Assembly (NCBI RefSeq): GCF_050948215.1
Contig: NW_027488866.1
Location: forward strand, 1-64,000
DNA: 64,000 bases
Reading direction: 5' to 3'
Source: Halictus rubicundus
Lineage: Eukaryota; Arthropoda; Insecta; Hymenoptera; Halictidae
The notes beneath the pieces were generated by a model. That model was not told where the DNA came from and did not search any database. It saw only the letters and a list, made by a program, of their open reading frames with translations. Position 1 is the first letter of the stretch; each line of letters opens with the position of its first letter. A program made the position numbers and the translations under genes. Below are positions 13,776 to 28,031 of the stretch, one piece after another.

Positions 13776-16700
13776 AGAGGATAGGATAGAGGGTAGGACA
13801 GGATAGAGGATAGGATAGGATAGAGGATAGGATAGAGGATAGGATAGCATAGAAGATAGGATAGGATTGACGATAGGATAGGATAGAGAATAGGATAGGA
13901 TATAGTGTAGGATAGGGTAGAGGATAGCATGGGATAGATGATATTATAAGATAGTGGATAGGATAGGATTGAGGATAGGATAGGATAGAGGGTAGGATAC
14001 AGGAAAGGGTAGGACAGAGGATACGATATTATAGAGAATAGGATAGGATAGAGGATAGGATAGGATAGAGGATAGGATAGGATAGAGGATAGGATAGGAT
14101 AGAGGATAGGATAGGATAGAGGATAGGATAGGATAGAGGATAGGATAGGATAGAGAATATAATAGGAAAGAGGATAGGATATGATAGAGGATAGGATAGG
14201 ATTGAGGACAGGATAAAATAGAGGATAGGATAACATAGAAGATAGGATAGGATAGAGGATGGGATAGGATAGAGTACAGGATAGGATAGAGGATAGGATA
14301 GGATACAGGATAGAGGATAGGATAGAGAATAGGATAGGATAGAGGATACGATATTATAGAGGATAGGATAGAGGATAGAATAGGATAGAGGAAAGGATAG
14401 GATAGAGGGTATTATAGGATTGTGGATAGGACCGGATAGAGGGTATTATAGGATAGTGGATAGGATAGGATAGAGGATATGATAGGATAGAGGATAGGAT
14501 AGGATAGAGGATACGATATTATAGAGGATAGGATAGAGGATAGGATAGGATAGTGGATAGGATAGGATAGAGGATATGATAGGATAGAGTATAGAATAGG
14601 GCAGAGGATGGGATAGGATACAAAATACGATAGGATAGAGGATAGGATAGAGGATAGGATAGCATGGATAAATAGGATAGGATTAAGGATAGGATAGGAT
14701 AGAGGATAGGATAGAGGATAGGATAGGATAGAGGATAGGATAGGATAGAGGATAGTATAGGGCAGAGTATGGGATAGGATACAGGATACAATAGGATAGA
14801 GGATAGGATAGAGGATAGGATAGCATGGAGAATAGGATAGGATTAAGGATAGGATAGGTTAGATTATAGGATAGGATAGAGGATAGGATAGGATATAGAA
14901 TAGGATAGGAAAGAGGATAGGATAGGATAGTGGATAGGATAGGATAGAGGATATGATAGGATAGAGTATGGGATAGGGAAGAGGATGGGATAGGATAGAG
15001 AATAGCGTAGGATAGATGATATTATAGGATAGAGGATAGGATAGTATAGAGGATAGGATAGGATAGAGGATAGGATAGGATAGTGGATAGGATACGATAG
15101 AGGATTGGATAGGATAGAGGATAGGATAGGATAGAGGATAGGATAGGATGGAGGATATTATAGGACAGAGGATAGGATAGGATAGGATTGAGGATAGGAT
15201 AGGATAGAGGATACGATATTATAGGGGATAGGATAGGATAGAGGATAGGATAGGATAGAGGATGGGATAGGATAGAGTACAGGATAGGATAGAGGATAGG
15301 ATAGGATACAGGATAGGATAGAGGATAGGATAGGATGGAGGATAGATAGGATAGAGGATAGGATAGGATAGAGGATATTATAGGACAGAGGATAGGATAG
15401 GATAGGATTGAGGATAGGATAGGATAGAGAATATAATAGGAAAGAGGATAGGATATGATAGAGGGTAGGATAGGATTGAGGACAGGATTAAATAGAGGAT
15501 AGGATAATATAGAAGATAGGATAGGATAGAGGATAGGATAGGATAGAGGATAGGATAGGATAGAGGATAGGATAGGATAGAAGATAGGATAGGATAGAGG
15601 ATAGGATACGATAGAGAATAGGATAGGAAAGAGGATAGGATAGGATAGTGGATAGGATAGGATAGAGGATATGATAGGATAGAGTATAGGATAGGGCACA
15701 GGATGGGATAGGATAGCGAATAGCATAGGATAGATGACATTATAGGATAGAGGATAGGATAGGATAGAGGATAGGATAGGATAGAGGGTAGGATAGGATT
15801 GAGGATAGGAATGAGGATAGGATAGAGAATAGGATAGGATAGAATTGAGGATAGCATAGGATAGAAGATAGGATAGGATAGAGGATAGGATAGGGTAGAG
15901 GATAGTATAGGATAGAGGATATTATAGGATAGTGGATTGGATAGGATAGAGGATATGATAGGATAGAGTATAGGATAGGGCAGAGTATGGGATAGGATAG
16001 AGGATACGTTAGGATAGAGGATAGGATACGATAGAGGATAGGATAGGATAAAGGATAGAGGATAGGCTAGTGGATATTATAGGATAGTGGATAGGATAGG
16101 ATAGAGGATATGATAGGATAGAATATAGGATAGGGCAGAGGATGGAATAGGATACAGGATAGGATAGGATAGAGGATAGGATAGGATAGAGGATAGGATA
16201 GGATAGAGGATAGGACAGGATAGACGATAGGATAGGATAGAGGATATGATAGGATAGAATATAGGATAGGGCAGAGGATGGAATAGGATACAGGATAGGA
16301 TAGGATAGAGGATAGGATAGGATAGAGGATAGGATAGGATAGAGGATAGGATAGGATAGAAGATAGGATAGGATAGAGGATAGGATACGATAGATGATAT
16401 GATAGGATAGAGTATAGGATAGGGCAGAGGATGGGATAGGTTACAGGATACAATAGGATAGAGGATAGGATACAGGATAGGATAGCATGGAGGATAGGAT
16501 AGGATTAAGGATAGGATAGGTTAGAGTATAGGATAGGATAGAGGATAGGATAGAATAGAGAATAGGATAGGAAAGAGGATAGGATAGGATAGTGGATAGG
16601 ATAGGATAGAGGATATGATAGGATAGAGTATAGGATAGGGCACAGGATGGGATAGGATAGCGAATAGAATAGGATAGATGACATTATAGGATAGAGGATA

Positions 16701-19700
16701 GGATAGGATAGAGGATAGGATAGATAATAGGATAGAGGGTAGGACAGGATAGAGGATAGGATAGGATAGAGGATAGGATAGAGGATAGGATAGCATAGAA
16801 GATATGATAGGATTGACGATAGGATAGGATAGAGAATAGGATAGGATATAGGGTAGGATAGGGTAGAGGATAGCATGGGATAGATGATATTATAAGATAG
16901 TGGATAGGATAGGATTGAGGATAGGATAGGATAGAGGGTAGGATACAGGAAAGGGTAGGACAGAGGATAGGATAGGGTAGAGGATAGCATAGGATAGATG
17001 ATATTATGGGGTAGAGGATAGTATAGGATAAAGAATAAGATATTATAGAGGATAGGATAGGGTAGAGGATAGTATAGGATAGAGTATATTATAGGATAGT
17101 GGATAGGATAGGATAGAGAATAGGATAGGATAGGATTGAGGATAGGATAGAGGATAGGATAGGATAGAGGACATGATAGGATAGAGGACATGATAGGATA
17201 GAGGATAGGATAGGATAGAGGATAGGATAGGATAGAGGATAGCATACAGGATAGGGTGGGGCAGAGGACAGGATAGGGTAGAGGATAGCATAGGAGAGAT
17301 GATATTATGGGATAGAGGATAGTATAGGATACAGGATATGATATTATAGAGGATAGGATAGGGTAGAGTATAGGATAGGATAGAGAATATTATAGGATAG
17401 TGGATAGGATAGGATAGAGGATATGATAGGATAGAGGATATGATAGGATAGAGTATAGGATAGGGCAGAGGATGGGATAGGATAGAGAATAGCATAGGAT
17501 AGATGATATTATAGGATAGAGGATAGGATAGGGTAGAGGATAGGATAGAGGATAGGATAGAGGATAGGATAGGATTGACGATAGGATAGGATAGAGAATA
17601 GGATAGGATATAGGGTAGGATAGGGTAGAGGATAGCATGGGATAGATGATATTATAAGATAGTGGATAGGATAGGATTGAGGATAGGATAGGATAGAGGG
17701 TAGGATACAGGAAAGGGTAGGACAGAGGATAGGATAGGGTAGAGGATAGCATAGGATAGATGATATTATGGGGTAGAGGATAGTATAGGATAGAGGATAA
17801 GATATTATAGAGGATAGGATAGGGTAGAGGATAGTATAGGATAGAGGATATTATAGGATAGTGGATAGGATAGGATAGAGGATATGATAGGATAGAGTAT
17901 AGGATAGGGCAGAGTATGGGATAGGATAGAGGATACGATAGGATAGAGGATAGGATAGAGAATAGGATAGGATATAGGGTAGGATAGGGTACAGAATAGC
18001 ATGGGATAGATGATATTATAAGATAGTGGATAGGATAGGATTGAGGATAGGACAGGATAGAGGATAGGATAGGATAGAGGGTAGGATAGGATAGACGATA
18101 GGATAGGATAGAGGATAGGATAGAGGATAGGACAGGATAGAGGATAGGACAGGATAGAGGATAGGATAGGATAAAGGATAGGATAGCATAGAAGATAGGA
18201 TAGGATTGACGATAGGGTAGGATAGAGGATAGGATAGAGGATAGGATAGGATATAGGGTAGGATAGGGTAGAGGATAGCATGGGATATATGATATTATAA
18301 GATAGTGGATAGGATAGGATTGAGGATAGGATAGGATAGAGGATAGGAAAGGATAGCGGATAGGATAGAGGATTGGATAGGATATAGGACAGGGTACGAT
18401 AGCGGATAGGATAGGATAGAGGATAGGATAGGTTCGAGGATAGGATAGGATTGAGGATAGGATAGAGGATAGGATAGGATAGAGGACATGATAGGATAGA
18501 GGATAGGATAGGGCAGAGGATGGGATAGGATACAGGATAGGATAGGATAGAGGATAGGATAGGATTGAGGATAGGATAAAAAAGAGGATAGCATAATATA
18601 GAAGATAGGATAGCATGGAATATAGGATAGGATTAAGGATAGGATAGGGTAGAGGATAGGATAGTGGATAGGATAGGATAGAGGATATGATAGGATAGAG
18701 TATAGGATAGGGCAGAGGATGGGATAGGATACAGGATAGGATAGGATAGAGGATAGGATAGGATTGAGGATAGGATAAAAAAGAGGATAGCATAATATAG
18801 AAGATAGGATAGCATGGAATATAGGATAGGATTAAGGATAGGATAGGATAGAGGATAGGATAGAGGATACGATAGGATAGAGGATAGGATAGGTTAGAGG
18901 ATAGGATAGGATTCAGGATAGGATATCGGATAGGATAGGATAGAGGACATGATAGGTTAGAGGATACGATAGTGGATAGGATAGGATAGAGGATAAGATA
19001 GGATAGAGTATAGGATAGGCCAGAGGATGGGATAGGATAGAGAATAGCATAGGATAGATGATAGTATAGGATAGAGGATAGAATAGGATAGAGGATATGA
19101 TAGGATAGAGGATAGGATAGGATAGACGATAGGATAGGATAGAGGATAGGATACAATAGAGGATAAAATAGGATAGTGGATAGGATAGAATAGAGGATAG
19201 GATAGGATAGGATAGAGGATAGGATAGGATAGAGGATACGTTATTATAGAGGATAGGATAGGATAGAGGATAGGATAGGATAGAGGATAGGATAGTATAG
19301 AGGATAGGATAGGATAGAGGATAGGATAGGATAGAGAATATAATAGGAAAGAGGATAGGATATGATAGAGGATAGGATAGGATTGAGGACAGGATAAAAT
19401 AGAGGATAGGATGATATAGAAGATAGGATAGGATAGAGGAGAGGATAGGATAGAGGATAGGATAGGATTGAGGATAGGATAGGATAGAGGGTAGGATACA
19501 GGAAAGGGTAGGACAGAGGATAGGATAGGGTAGAGGATAGCATAGGATAGATGATATTATGGGGTAGAGGATAGTATAGGATAGAGGATATTATAGGATA
19601 GTGGATAGGATAGGATAGAGAATAGGATAGGATAGAATTGAGGATAGCATAGGATAGAGGATAGGATAGGATAGAGGCTAGGAAAGGATACCGGATAGGA

Positions 19701-20540
19701 TAGAGGATTGGATAGGATATAGGACAGGGTACGATAGAGGATAGGATAGGTTCGAGGATTGGATAGGATTGAGGATAGGATAGAGGATAGGATAGGATAG
19801 AGGACATGATAGGATAGAGGATAGGATAGGATAGAGGGTAGGATACAGGAAAGGGTAGGACAGAGGATAGGATAGGGTAGAGGATAGCATAGGAGAGATG
19901 ATATTATGGGGTAGAGGATAAGATATTATAGAGGATAGGATAGGGTAGAGGATAGTATAGGATAGAGGATATTATAGGATAGTGGATAGGATAGGATAGA
20001 GGATATGATAGGATAGAATTGAGGATAGCATAGGATAGAGGATAGGATAGGATAGAGGCTAGGAAAGGATACCGGATAGGATAGAGGATTGGATAGGATA
20101 TAGGACAGGGTACGGTAGAGGATAGGATAGGGTAGAGGATAGGATAGGTTCGAGGATAGGATAGGATTGAGGATAGGATAGAGGATAGGATAGGATAGAG
20201 GGCATGATAGGATAGAGGATAGGATAGGATATAGGATAGAGGATAGGATAGGATATAGGATAGAGGATAGGATAGGATAGAGGATAGGATAGGATAGAGG
20301 ATAGGATAGGATAGAGGATAGGATACAGGATAGGGTGGGACAGAGGACAGGAAAGGGTAGAGGATAGCATAGGATAGATGATATTATGGGGTAGAGGATA
20401 GTATAGGATAGAGGATAAGATATTGTAGAGGATAGGATAGGGTAGAGGATAGTATAGGATAGAGGATATTATAGGATAGTGGATAGGATAGGATATAGGG
20501 TAGGATAGGGTAGAGCATAGCATGGGATAGATGATATTAT

Positions 20541-20566
20541 AAGATAGTGGATTTTCATAGGATTGA
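20541..20566 (+). repeat. Complex local substitution (ATTTTCAT)
   Basis: Several places in domain B read AAGATAGTGG, then ATAGGATAGG, then ATTGAGG. Here the middle reads ATTTTCATAGG, with ATTTTCAT at 20551-20558. Five array bases are replaced by six bases not found in the repeat, a net gain of one. A TTTTC run is otherwise absent from the surrounding array. It could be a true templated repair scar or an assembly join. Confidence 0.7.
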
Positions 20567-21833
20567 GGATAGGACAGGATAGAGGATAGGATAGGATAGA
20601 GGGTAGGATAGGATAGACGATAGGATAGGATAGAGGATAGGATAGAGGATAGGACAGGATGGAGGATAGGATAGGATAAAGGATAGGATACCATAGAAGA
20701 TAGGATAGGATTGACGATAGGGTAGGATAGAGGATAGGATAGAGGATAGGATAGGATATAGGGTAGGATAGGGTAGAGGATAGCATGGGATAGATGATAT
20801 TATAAGATAGTGGATAGGATAGGATTGAGGATAGGATAGGATAGAGGATAGGAAAGGATAGCGGATAGGATAGAGGATTGGATAGGATATAGGACAGGGT
20901 ACGATAGAGGATAGGATAGGTTCGAGGATAGGATAGGATTGAGGATAGGATAGAGGATAGGATAGGATAGAGGACATGATAGGATAGAGGATAGGATACA
21001 GGATAGGGTGGGACAGAGGATAGGATAGGGTAGAGGATAGCATAGTAGAGATGATATTATGGGATAGAGGATAGTATAGGATAGAGGGTAAGATATTATA
21101 GAGGATAGGATACGGTAGAGTATAGGATAGGATAGAGGATATTATAGGACAGGGTAGAGGATATTATAGGATAGGGTAGAGGATAGGATAGTGGATAGGA
21201 TAGGATAGAGGATATGATAGGATAGAGTATAGGATAGGGCAGAGGATGGGATAGGATACAGGATAGGATAGGATAGAGGATAGGATAGGACAGAGGATAG
21301 GATAGGGTAGAGGATAGCATAGGAGAGATAATATTATGGGATAGAGGATAGAATAGGATACAGGTTATTATAGGATAGTGGATAGGATAGGACAGAGGAT
21401 AGGATAGGATAGAGGATAGGATAGGATAGAAGATATGATAGGATAGAGGATAGGATAGAGGATAGGATAGCATATAGGGTAGCATAGGATAGATGATACT
21501 ATAGGATAGAGGATAGGATAGGGCAGAGGATGGGATAGGATAGGATTGAGGATAGGATAGGATAGAGGATAGGATAGGATTGAGGATAGGATAAAATAGA
21601 GGATAGCATAATATAGAAGATAGGATAGGATAGAGGATAGGATAGGATAGAGGACAGGATAGGTTAGAGGATAGGATAGAGGATAGGATAGGATATAGGG
21701 TAGGATAGGATAGAGGATATTATAGGACAGAGGATAGGATAGGATAGGATTGAGGATAGGATAGGATAGAGGATATGATATTATAGGGGATAGGATAGGA
21801 TAGAGGATAGGATAGGTTAGAGGATGATATAGG

Positions 21834-24800
21834 TTAGATGACAGGATGGGATAGAGGATAGGATAGGGCAGAGGATGGGATAGGATAGGATTGAGGATAG
21901 GATAGGATAGAGGATAGGATAGGATTGAGGATAGGATAAAATAGAGGATAGCATAATATAGAAGATAGGATAGCTTGGAGTATAGGATAGGATTAAGGAT
22001 AGGATAGGATAGAGGATAGGATAGAGGATAGGATAGGATAGAGAATAGGATAGGAAAGAGGATAGGATAGGATAGTGGATAGGATAGGATAGAGGGTATG
22101 ATAGGATAGAGTATAGGATAGAGGATAGAGGATAGGATAGGATAGAGGATAGGATAGGATAGAAGATAGGATAGGATATAGGATAGGATAGTATAGAGGA
22201 TAGGGTAGGATAGAGGATAGGATAGGATAGAAGATAGGATAGGATAGAGGATAGGATAGTAGATAGGATAGGATAGAGGATATGATAGGATAGAGGATAG
22301 GATAGGGCAGAGGATGGGATAGGATAGGATTGAGGATAGGATAGAGGATAGGATAGGATTGAGGATAGGATAGGATAGAGGATAGCATAGAGGATAGGAT
22401 AGGATAGAGGATAAGATAGGATAGAGGATAGCATAGGATAGAGGATACGATATTATAAAGGATAGGATAGAGGATAGAATAGGATAGAGGAAAGGATAGG
22501 ATAGAGGGTATTATAGGATAGTGGATAGGATAGGATAGAGGGTATTATAGGATAGTGGATAGGATAGGATAGAGGATATGATAGGATAGAGTATAGGATA
22601 GGGCAGAGGATGGGATAGGATACAGGATACAATAGGATAGAGGATAGGATACAGGATAGGATAGCATGGAGAATAGGATAGGATTAAGGATAGGATAGGT
22701 TAGATTATAGGATAGGATAGAGGATAGGATAGGATAGAGAATAGGATAGGAAAGAGGAGAGGATAGGATAGTGGATAGCATAGGACAGAGGATAGGATAG
22801 CATAGAAGATAGGATAGGATTGACGATAGGGTAGGATAGAGGATAGGATAGAGGATAAGATAGGATATAGGGTAGGATAGGGTAGAGGATAGCATGGGAT
22901 AGATGATATTATAAGATAGTGGATAGGATAGAATGAGGATAGGATAGGATAGAGGATAGGAAAGGATAGCAGATAGGATAGAGGATTGGATAGGATATAG
23001 GACAGGGTACGATAGAGGATAGGATAAGTTCGAGGATAGGATAGGATTGAGAATAGGATAGAGGATAGGATAGGATAGAGGACATGATAGGATAGAGGAT
23101 AGGATAGGATAGAGGATAGGATAGGATAGAGGATAGGATACAGGATAGGGTGGGACAGAGGATAGGATAGGGTAGAGGATAGCATAGTAGAGATGATATT
23201 ATGGGATAGAGGATAGTATAGGATAGAGGATAAGATATTATAGAGGATAGGATAGGGTAGAGTATAGGATAGGATAGAGGACATTATAGGATAGTGGATA
23301 GGATAGGATAGAGGATATGATAGGATAGAGGATATGATAGGATAGAGGATAGGATAGGTTAGAGGATAGGATAGTATTGAGGATAGGATAAGATAGAGGA
23401 TGATATAGGTTAGAGGACAGGATAGGATAGTGGATAGGATAGGGCAGAGGATGGGATAGGATAGGATTGAGGATAGGATAGGATAGAGGATAGAATAGGA
23501 TTGAGGATAGGATAAAATAGAGGATAGGATAATATAGAAGATAGGATAGCATGGAGTATAGGATATCATTAAGGATAGGATAGGATAGAGGATAGGATAG
23601 AGGATAGGATAGGATAGAGGATAGGATAGGTTAGAGGATAGGATAGGATTGAGGATAGGATATCGGATAGGATAGGATAGAGGACATGATAGGATAGAGA
23701 ATGGGATAGTGGATAGGATAGGATAGAGGATAAGATAGGATAGAGTATAGGATAGGGCAGAGGATGGGATAGGATAGAGAATAGCATAGGATAGATGATA
23801 CTATAGGATAGAGGATAGGATAGGATAGAGGATACGATATTATAGAGGATAGGATAGAGGATAGAATAGGATAGAGGAAAGGATAGGATAGAGGGTATTA
23901 TAGGATAGAGGATAGGATAGGATAGAGGATATGACAGGATAGGATAGAGGATAGGATAGGATAGAGGATAGGATAGGATAGAGGATGATATAGGTTAGAT
24001 GACAGGATAGGATAGAGGATAGGATAGGGCAGAGGATGGGATAGGATAGGATTGAGGATAGGATAGGATAGAGGATAGGATAGGATTGAGGATAGGATAA
24101 AATAGAGGATAGCATAATATAGAAGATAGGATAGCATATAGTATAGGATAGGATTAAGGATAGGATAGGATAGAGGATAGGATAGAGGATAGGATAGGAT
24201 AGAGAATAGGATAGGAAAGAGGATAGGATAGGATAGTGGATAGGATAGGATAGAGGGTATGATAGGATAGAGTATAGGATAGAGGATTGGATAGGATAGA
24301 GGATAGAGGATAGGATAGGATAGAGGATAGGATAGGATAGAAGATAGGATAGGATATAGGATAGGATAGTATAGAGGATAGGGTAGGATAGAGGATAGGA
24401 TAGGATAGAAGATAGGATAGGATAGAGGATAGGATAGTGGATAGGATAGGATAGAGGATATGATAGGATAGAGGATAGGATAGGGCAGAGGATGGGATAG
24501 GATAGGATTGAGGATAGGATAGAGGATAGGATAGGATTGAGGATAGGATAAAATAGAGGATAGCATAATATAGAAGATAGGATAGCATGGAGTATAGGAT
24601 AGGATTAAGGACAGGATAGGATAGAGGATAGCATAGAGGATAGGATAGGATAGAGGATAAGATAGGATAGAGGATAGCATAGGATAGAGGATACGATATT
24701 ATAGAGGATAGGATAGAGGATAGAATAGGATAGAGGAAAGGATAGGATAGAGGGTATTATAGGATAGTGGATAGGATAGGATAGAGGGTATTATAGGATA

Positions 24801-25480
24801 GTGGATAGGATAGGATAGAGGATATGATAGGATAGAGTATAGGATAGGGCAGAGGATGGGATAGGATACAGGATACAATAGGATAGAGGATAGGATACAG
24901 GATAGGATAGCATGGAGAATAGGATAGGATTAAGGATAGGATAGGTTAGATTATAGGATAGGATAGAGGATAGGATAGGATAGAGAATAGGATAGGAAAG
25001 AGGAGAGGATAGGATAGTGGATAGCATAGGACAGAGGATAGGATAGCATAGAAGATAGGATAGGATTGACGATAGGGTAGGATAGAGGATAGGATAGGGT
25101 AGAGGATAGCATAGTAGAGATGATATTATGGGATAGAGGATAGTATAGGATAGAGGATAAGATATTATAGAGGATAGGATAGGGTAGAGTATAGGATAGG
25201 ATAGAGGACATTATAGGATAGTGGATAGGATAGGATAGAGGATATGATAGGATAGAGGATATGATAGGATAGAGGATAGGATAGGTTAGAGGATAGGATA
25301 GGATTGAGGATAGGATAAGATAGAGGATGATATAGGTTAGAGGACAGGATAGGATAGTGGATAGGATAGGGCAGAGGATGGGATAGGATAGGATTGAGGA
25401 TAGGATAGGATAGAGGATAGAATAGGATTGAGGATAGGATAAAATAGAGGATAGGATAATATAGAAGATAGGATAGCATG
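21834..25480 (+). repeat. Tandem duplication of about 2 kb in domain B (two copies)
   Basis: Markers repeat at offsets that drift through indels: TTAGATGACAGG at 21834 and 23994 (2160), AAAGAGGAGAGG at 22751 and 24997 (2246), GAGATGATATTATGGG near 23190 and 25117 (1927). The second copy lacks a stretch present in the first near 22.92-23.16 kb, which includes GAATGAGG and GACAGGGTACG. The copies are therefore not identical in structure. Confidence 0.75.
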
Positions 25481-25495
25481 GAGTATAGGATAGGA

Positions 25496-27490
25496 TTAAG
25501 GATAGGATAGGATAGAGGATAGGATAGAGGATAGGATAGGATAGAGGATAGGATAGGTTAGAGGATAGGATAGGATTGAGGATAGGATATCGGATAGGAT
25601 AGGATAGAGGACATGATAGGATAGAGAATGGAGTAGTGGATAGGATAGGATAGAGGATAAGATAGGATAGAGTATAGGATAGGGCAGAGGATGGGATAGG
25701 ATAGAGAATAGCATAGGATAGATGATACTATAGGATAGAGGATAGGATAGGATAGAGGATATGACAGGATAGGATAGAGGATAGGATAGGATAGAGGATA
25801 GGATAGGATAGAGGATATTATAGGACAGAGGATAGGATAGGATAGGATTGAGGATGGGATAGGTTAGAGGATAGGATAGGATAGAGGATAGGATAGGGCA
25901 GAGGATGGGATAGGATAGGATTGAGGATAGGATAGAGGATAGGATAGGATTGAGGATAGGATAAAATAGAGGATAGGATAATATAGAAGACAGGATAGGA
26001 GAGAGGATAGGATAGGATAGAAGATATGATAGTATAGAGGATAGGATAGAGGATAGGATAGGATATAGGGTAGGATAGGATAGAGGATATTATAGGATAG
26101 AGGATAGGATAGGATAGGATTGAGGATAGGATAGGATAGAGGGTACGATATTATAGGGGATAGGATAGGATAGAGGATAGGATAAGATAGAGGATGATAT
26201 AGGTTAGAGGACAGGATAGGATAGAGGATAGGATAGGGCAGAGGATGGGATAGGATAGGATTTAGGATAGGATAGGATAGAGGATAGGATAGAGGATAGG
26301 ATAGGATAGAGGATAGGATAGGTTAGAGGATAGGATAGGATTGAGGATAGAATATCGGATAGGATAGGATAGAGGACATGATAGGATAGAGGATAGGATA
26401 GTGGATAGGATAGGATAGAGGATAAGATAGGATAGAGTATAGGATAGGATTAAGGATAGGATAGGATAGAGGATAGGATAGAGGATAGGATAGGATAGAG
26501 GATAGGATAGGTTAGAGGATAGGATAGGATTGAGGATAGGATATCGGATAGGATAGGATAGAGGACATGATAGGATAGAGAATGGAGTAGTGGATAGGAT
26601 AGGATAGAGGATAAGATAGGATAGAGTATAGGATAGGGCAGAGGATGGGATAGGATAGAGAATAGCATAGGATAGATGATACTATAGGATAGAGGATAGG
26701 ATAGGATAGAGGATATGACAGGATAGGATAGAGGATAGGATAGGATAGAGGATAGGATAGGATAGAGGATATGACAGGATAGGATAGAGGATAGGATAGG
26801 ATAGAGGATAGGATAGGATAGAGGATATTATAGGACAGAGGATAGGATAGGATAGGATTGAGGATGGGATAGGTTAGAGGATAGGATAGGATAGAGGATA
26901 GGATAGGGCAGAGGATGGGATAGGATAGGATTGAGGATAGGATAGAGGATAGGATAGGATTGAGGATAGGATAAAATAGAGGATAGGATAATATAGAAGA
27001 CAGGATAGGAGAGAGGATAGGATAGGATAGGAGATATGATAGGATAGAGGATAGGATAGAGGATAGGATAGGATATAGGGTAGGATAGGATAGAGGATAT
27101 TATAGGATAGAGGATAGGATAGGATAGGATTGAGGATAGGATAGGATAGAGGGTACGATATTATAGGGGATAGGATAGGATAGAGGATAGGATAAGATAG
27201 AGGATGATATAGGTTAGAGGACAGGATAGGATAGAGGATAGGATAGGGCAGAGGATGGGATAGGATAGGATTTAGGATAGGATAGGATAGAGGATAGGAT
27301 AGAGGATAGGATAGGATAGAGGATAGGATAGGTTAGAGGATAGGATAGGATTGAGGATAGAATATCGGATAGGATAGGATAGAGGACATGATAGGATAGA
27401 GGATAGGATAGTGGATAGGATAGGATAGAGGATAAGATAGGATAGAGTATAGGATAGGGCAGAGGATGGGATAGGATAGAGAATAGCATA
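25496..27490 (+). repeat. HOR of 954/1010 bp, about two copies
   Basis: ATGACAGG at 25761 recurs at 26715 (offset 954) and 26771 (offset 1010). The rest of the unit follows at 1010: CAGGATAGGAGAGAGG at 25991 and 27001, AATATCGG at 26351 and 27361. The second copy gained a local 56-bp repeat at 26715-26770. The left part of the unit also matches 23569 onward at 1927 bp, so this HOR grew from the neighbouring duplication. Confidence 0.8.
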
Positions 27491-27793
27491 GGATAGATGA
27501 TACTATAGGATAGAGGATAGGATAGGATAGAGGATACGATATTATAGAGGATAGGATAGAGGATAGAGTAGGATAGAGGAAAGGATAGGATAGAGGGTAT
27601 TATAGGATAGTGGATAGGATAGGATAGAGGGTATTATAGGATAGTGGATAGGATAGGATGGAGGATATGATAGGATAGAGGATAGGATAGGATAGAGGAT
27701 ACGATATTATAGAGGATAGGATAGAGGATAGGATAGGGTAGAGGATAGGATAGGATAGAGGATAGGATAGGATACAGGATAGGATAGGATAGA

Positions 27794-27827
27794 GGATAGG
27801 ATCAGATAGAGGATAGGATCAGATAGA
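27794..27827 (+). repeat. Single-monomer duplication, GGATCAGATA variant
   Basis: The variant monomer GAGGATAGGATCAGATA occurs twice in direct succession (ATCAGATA at 27801 and 27818, 17 bp apart) and was not noticed elsewhere in the window. This is a clear example of a one-unit tandem gain. Confidence 0.85.
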
Positions 27828-28031
27828 GGATAGGATAGGGGATTGGATAGGATAGACGAGGGGATAGGATAGGATAGCGGAAAGGATAGGATAGAGTATA
27901 GAATAGGATAGAGGATATGATAGGATATATGATAGGATATGTCAGAGTATATTATAGGGGATTGGATAGGATAGAGGATAGGATAGGATAGAGGATAGGA
28001 TAGGATAGAGGATAGGATAGGATAGATGATA

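Larger units (their letters stand above)
12730..27690 (+). repeat. Subfamily domain B (most diverged block)
   Basis: Diagnostic monomers are GGATTGAGG, GGGCAGAGGATGGG, GATAGCATAGG, GATATTATAGGATAGTGG, GGATTAAGG and TAGATGATATTATGGGG. Perfect 17-mers occur only in short runs, and point variants are dense, as expected for an older, less homogenised block. Several internal duplications are visible (85 bp near 13.6 kb, about 2 kb between 21.8 and 25.5 kb, about 1 kb between 25.5 and 27.5 kb). No gene, RNA or transposon signature was found in it. Confidence 0.8.
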
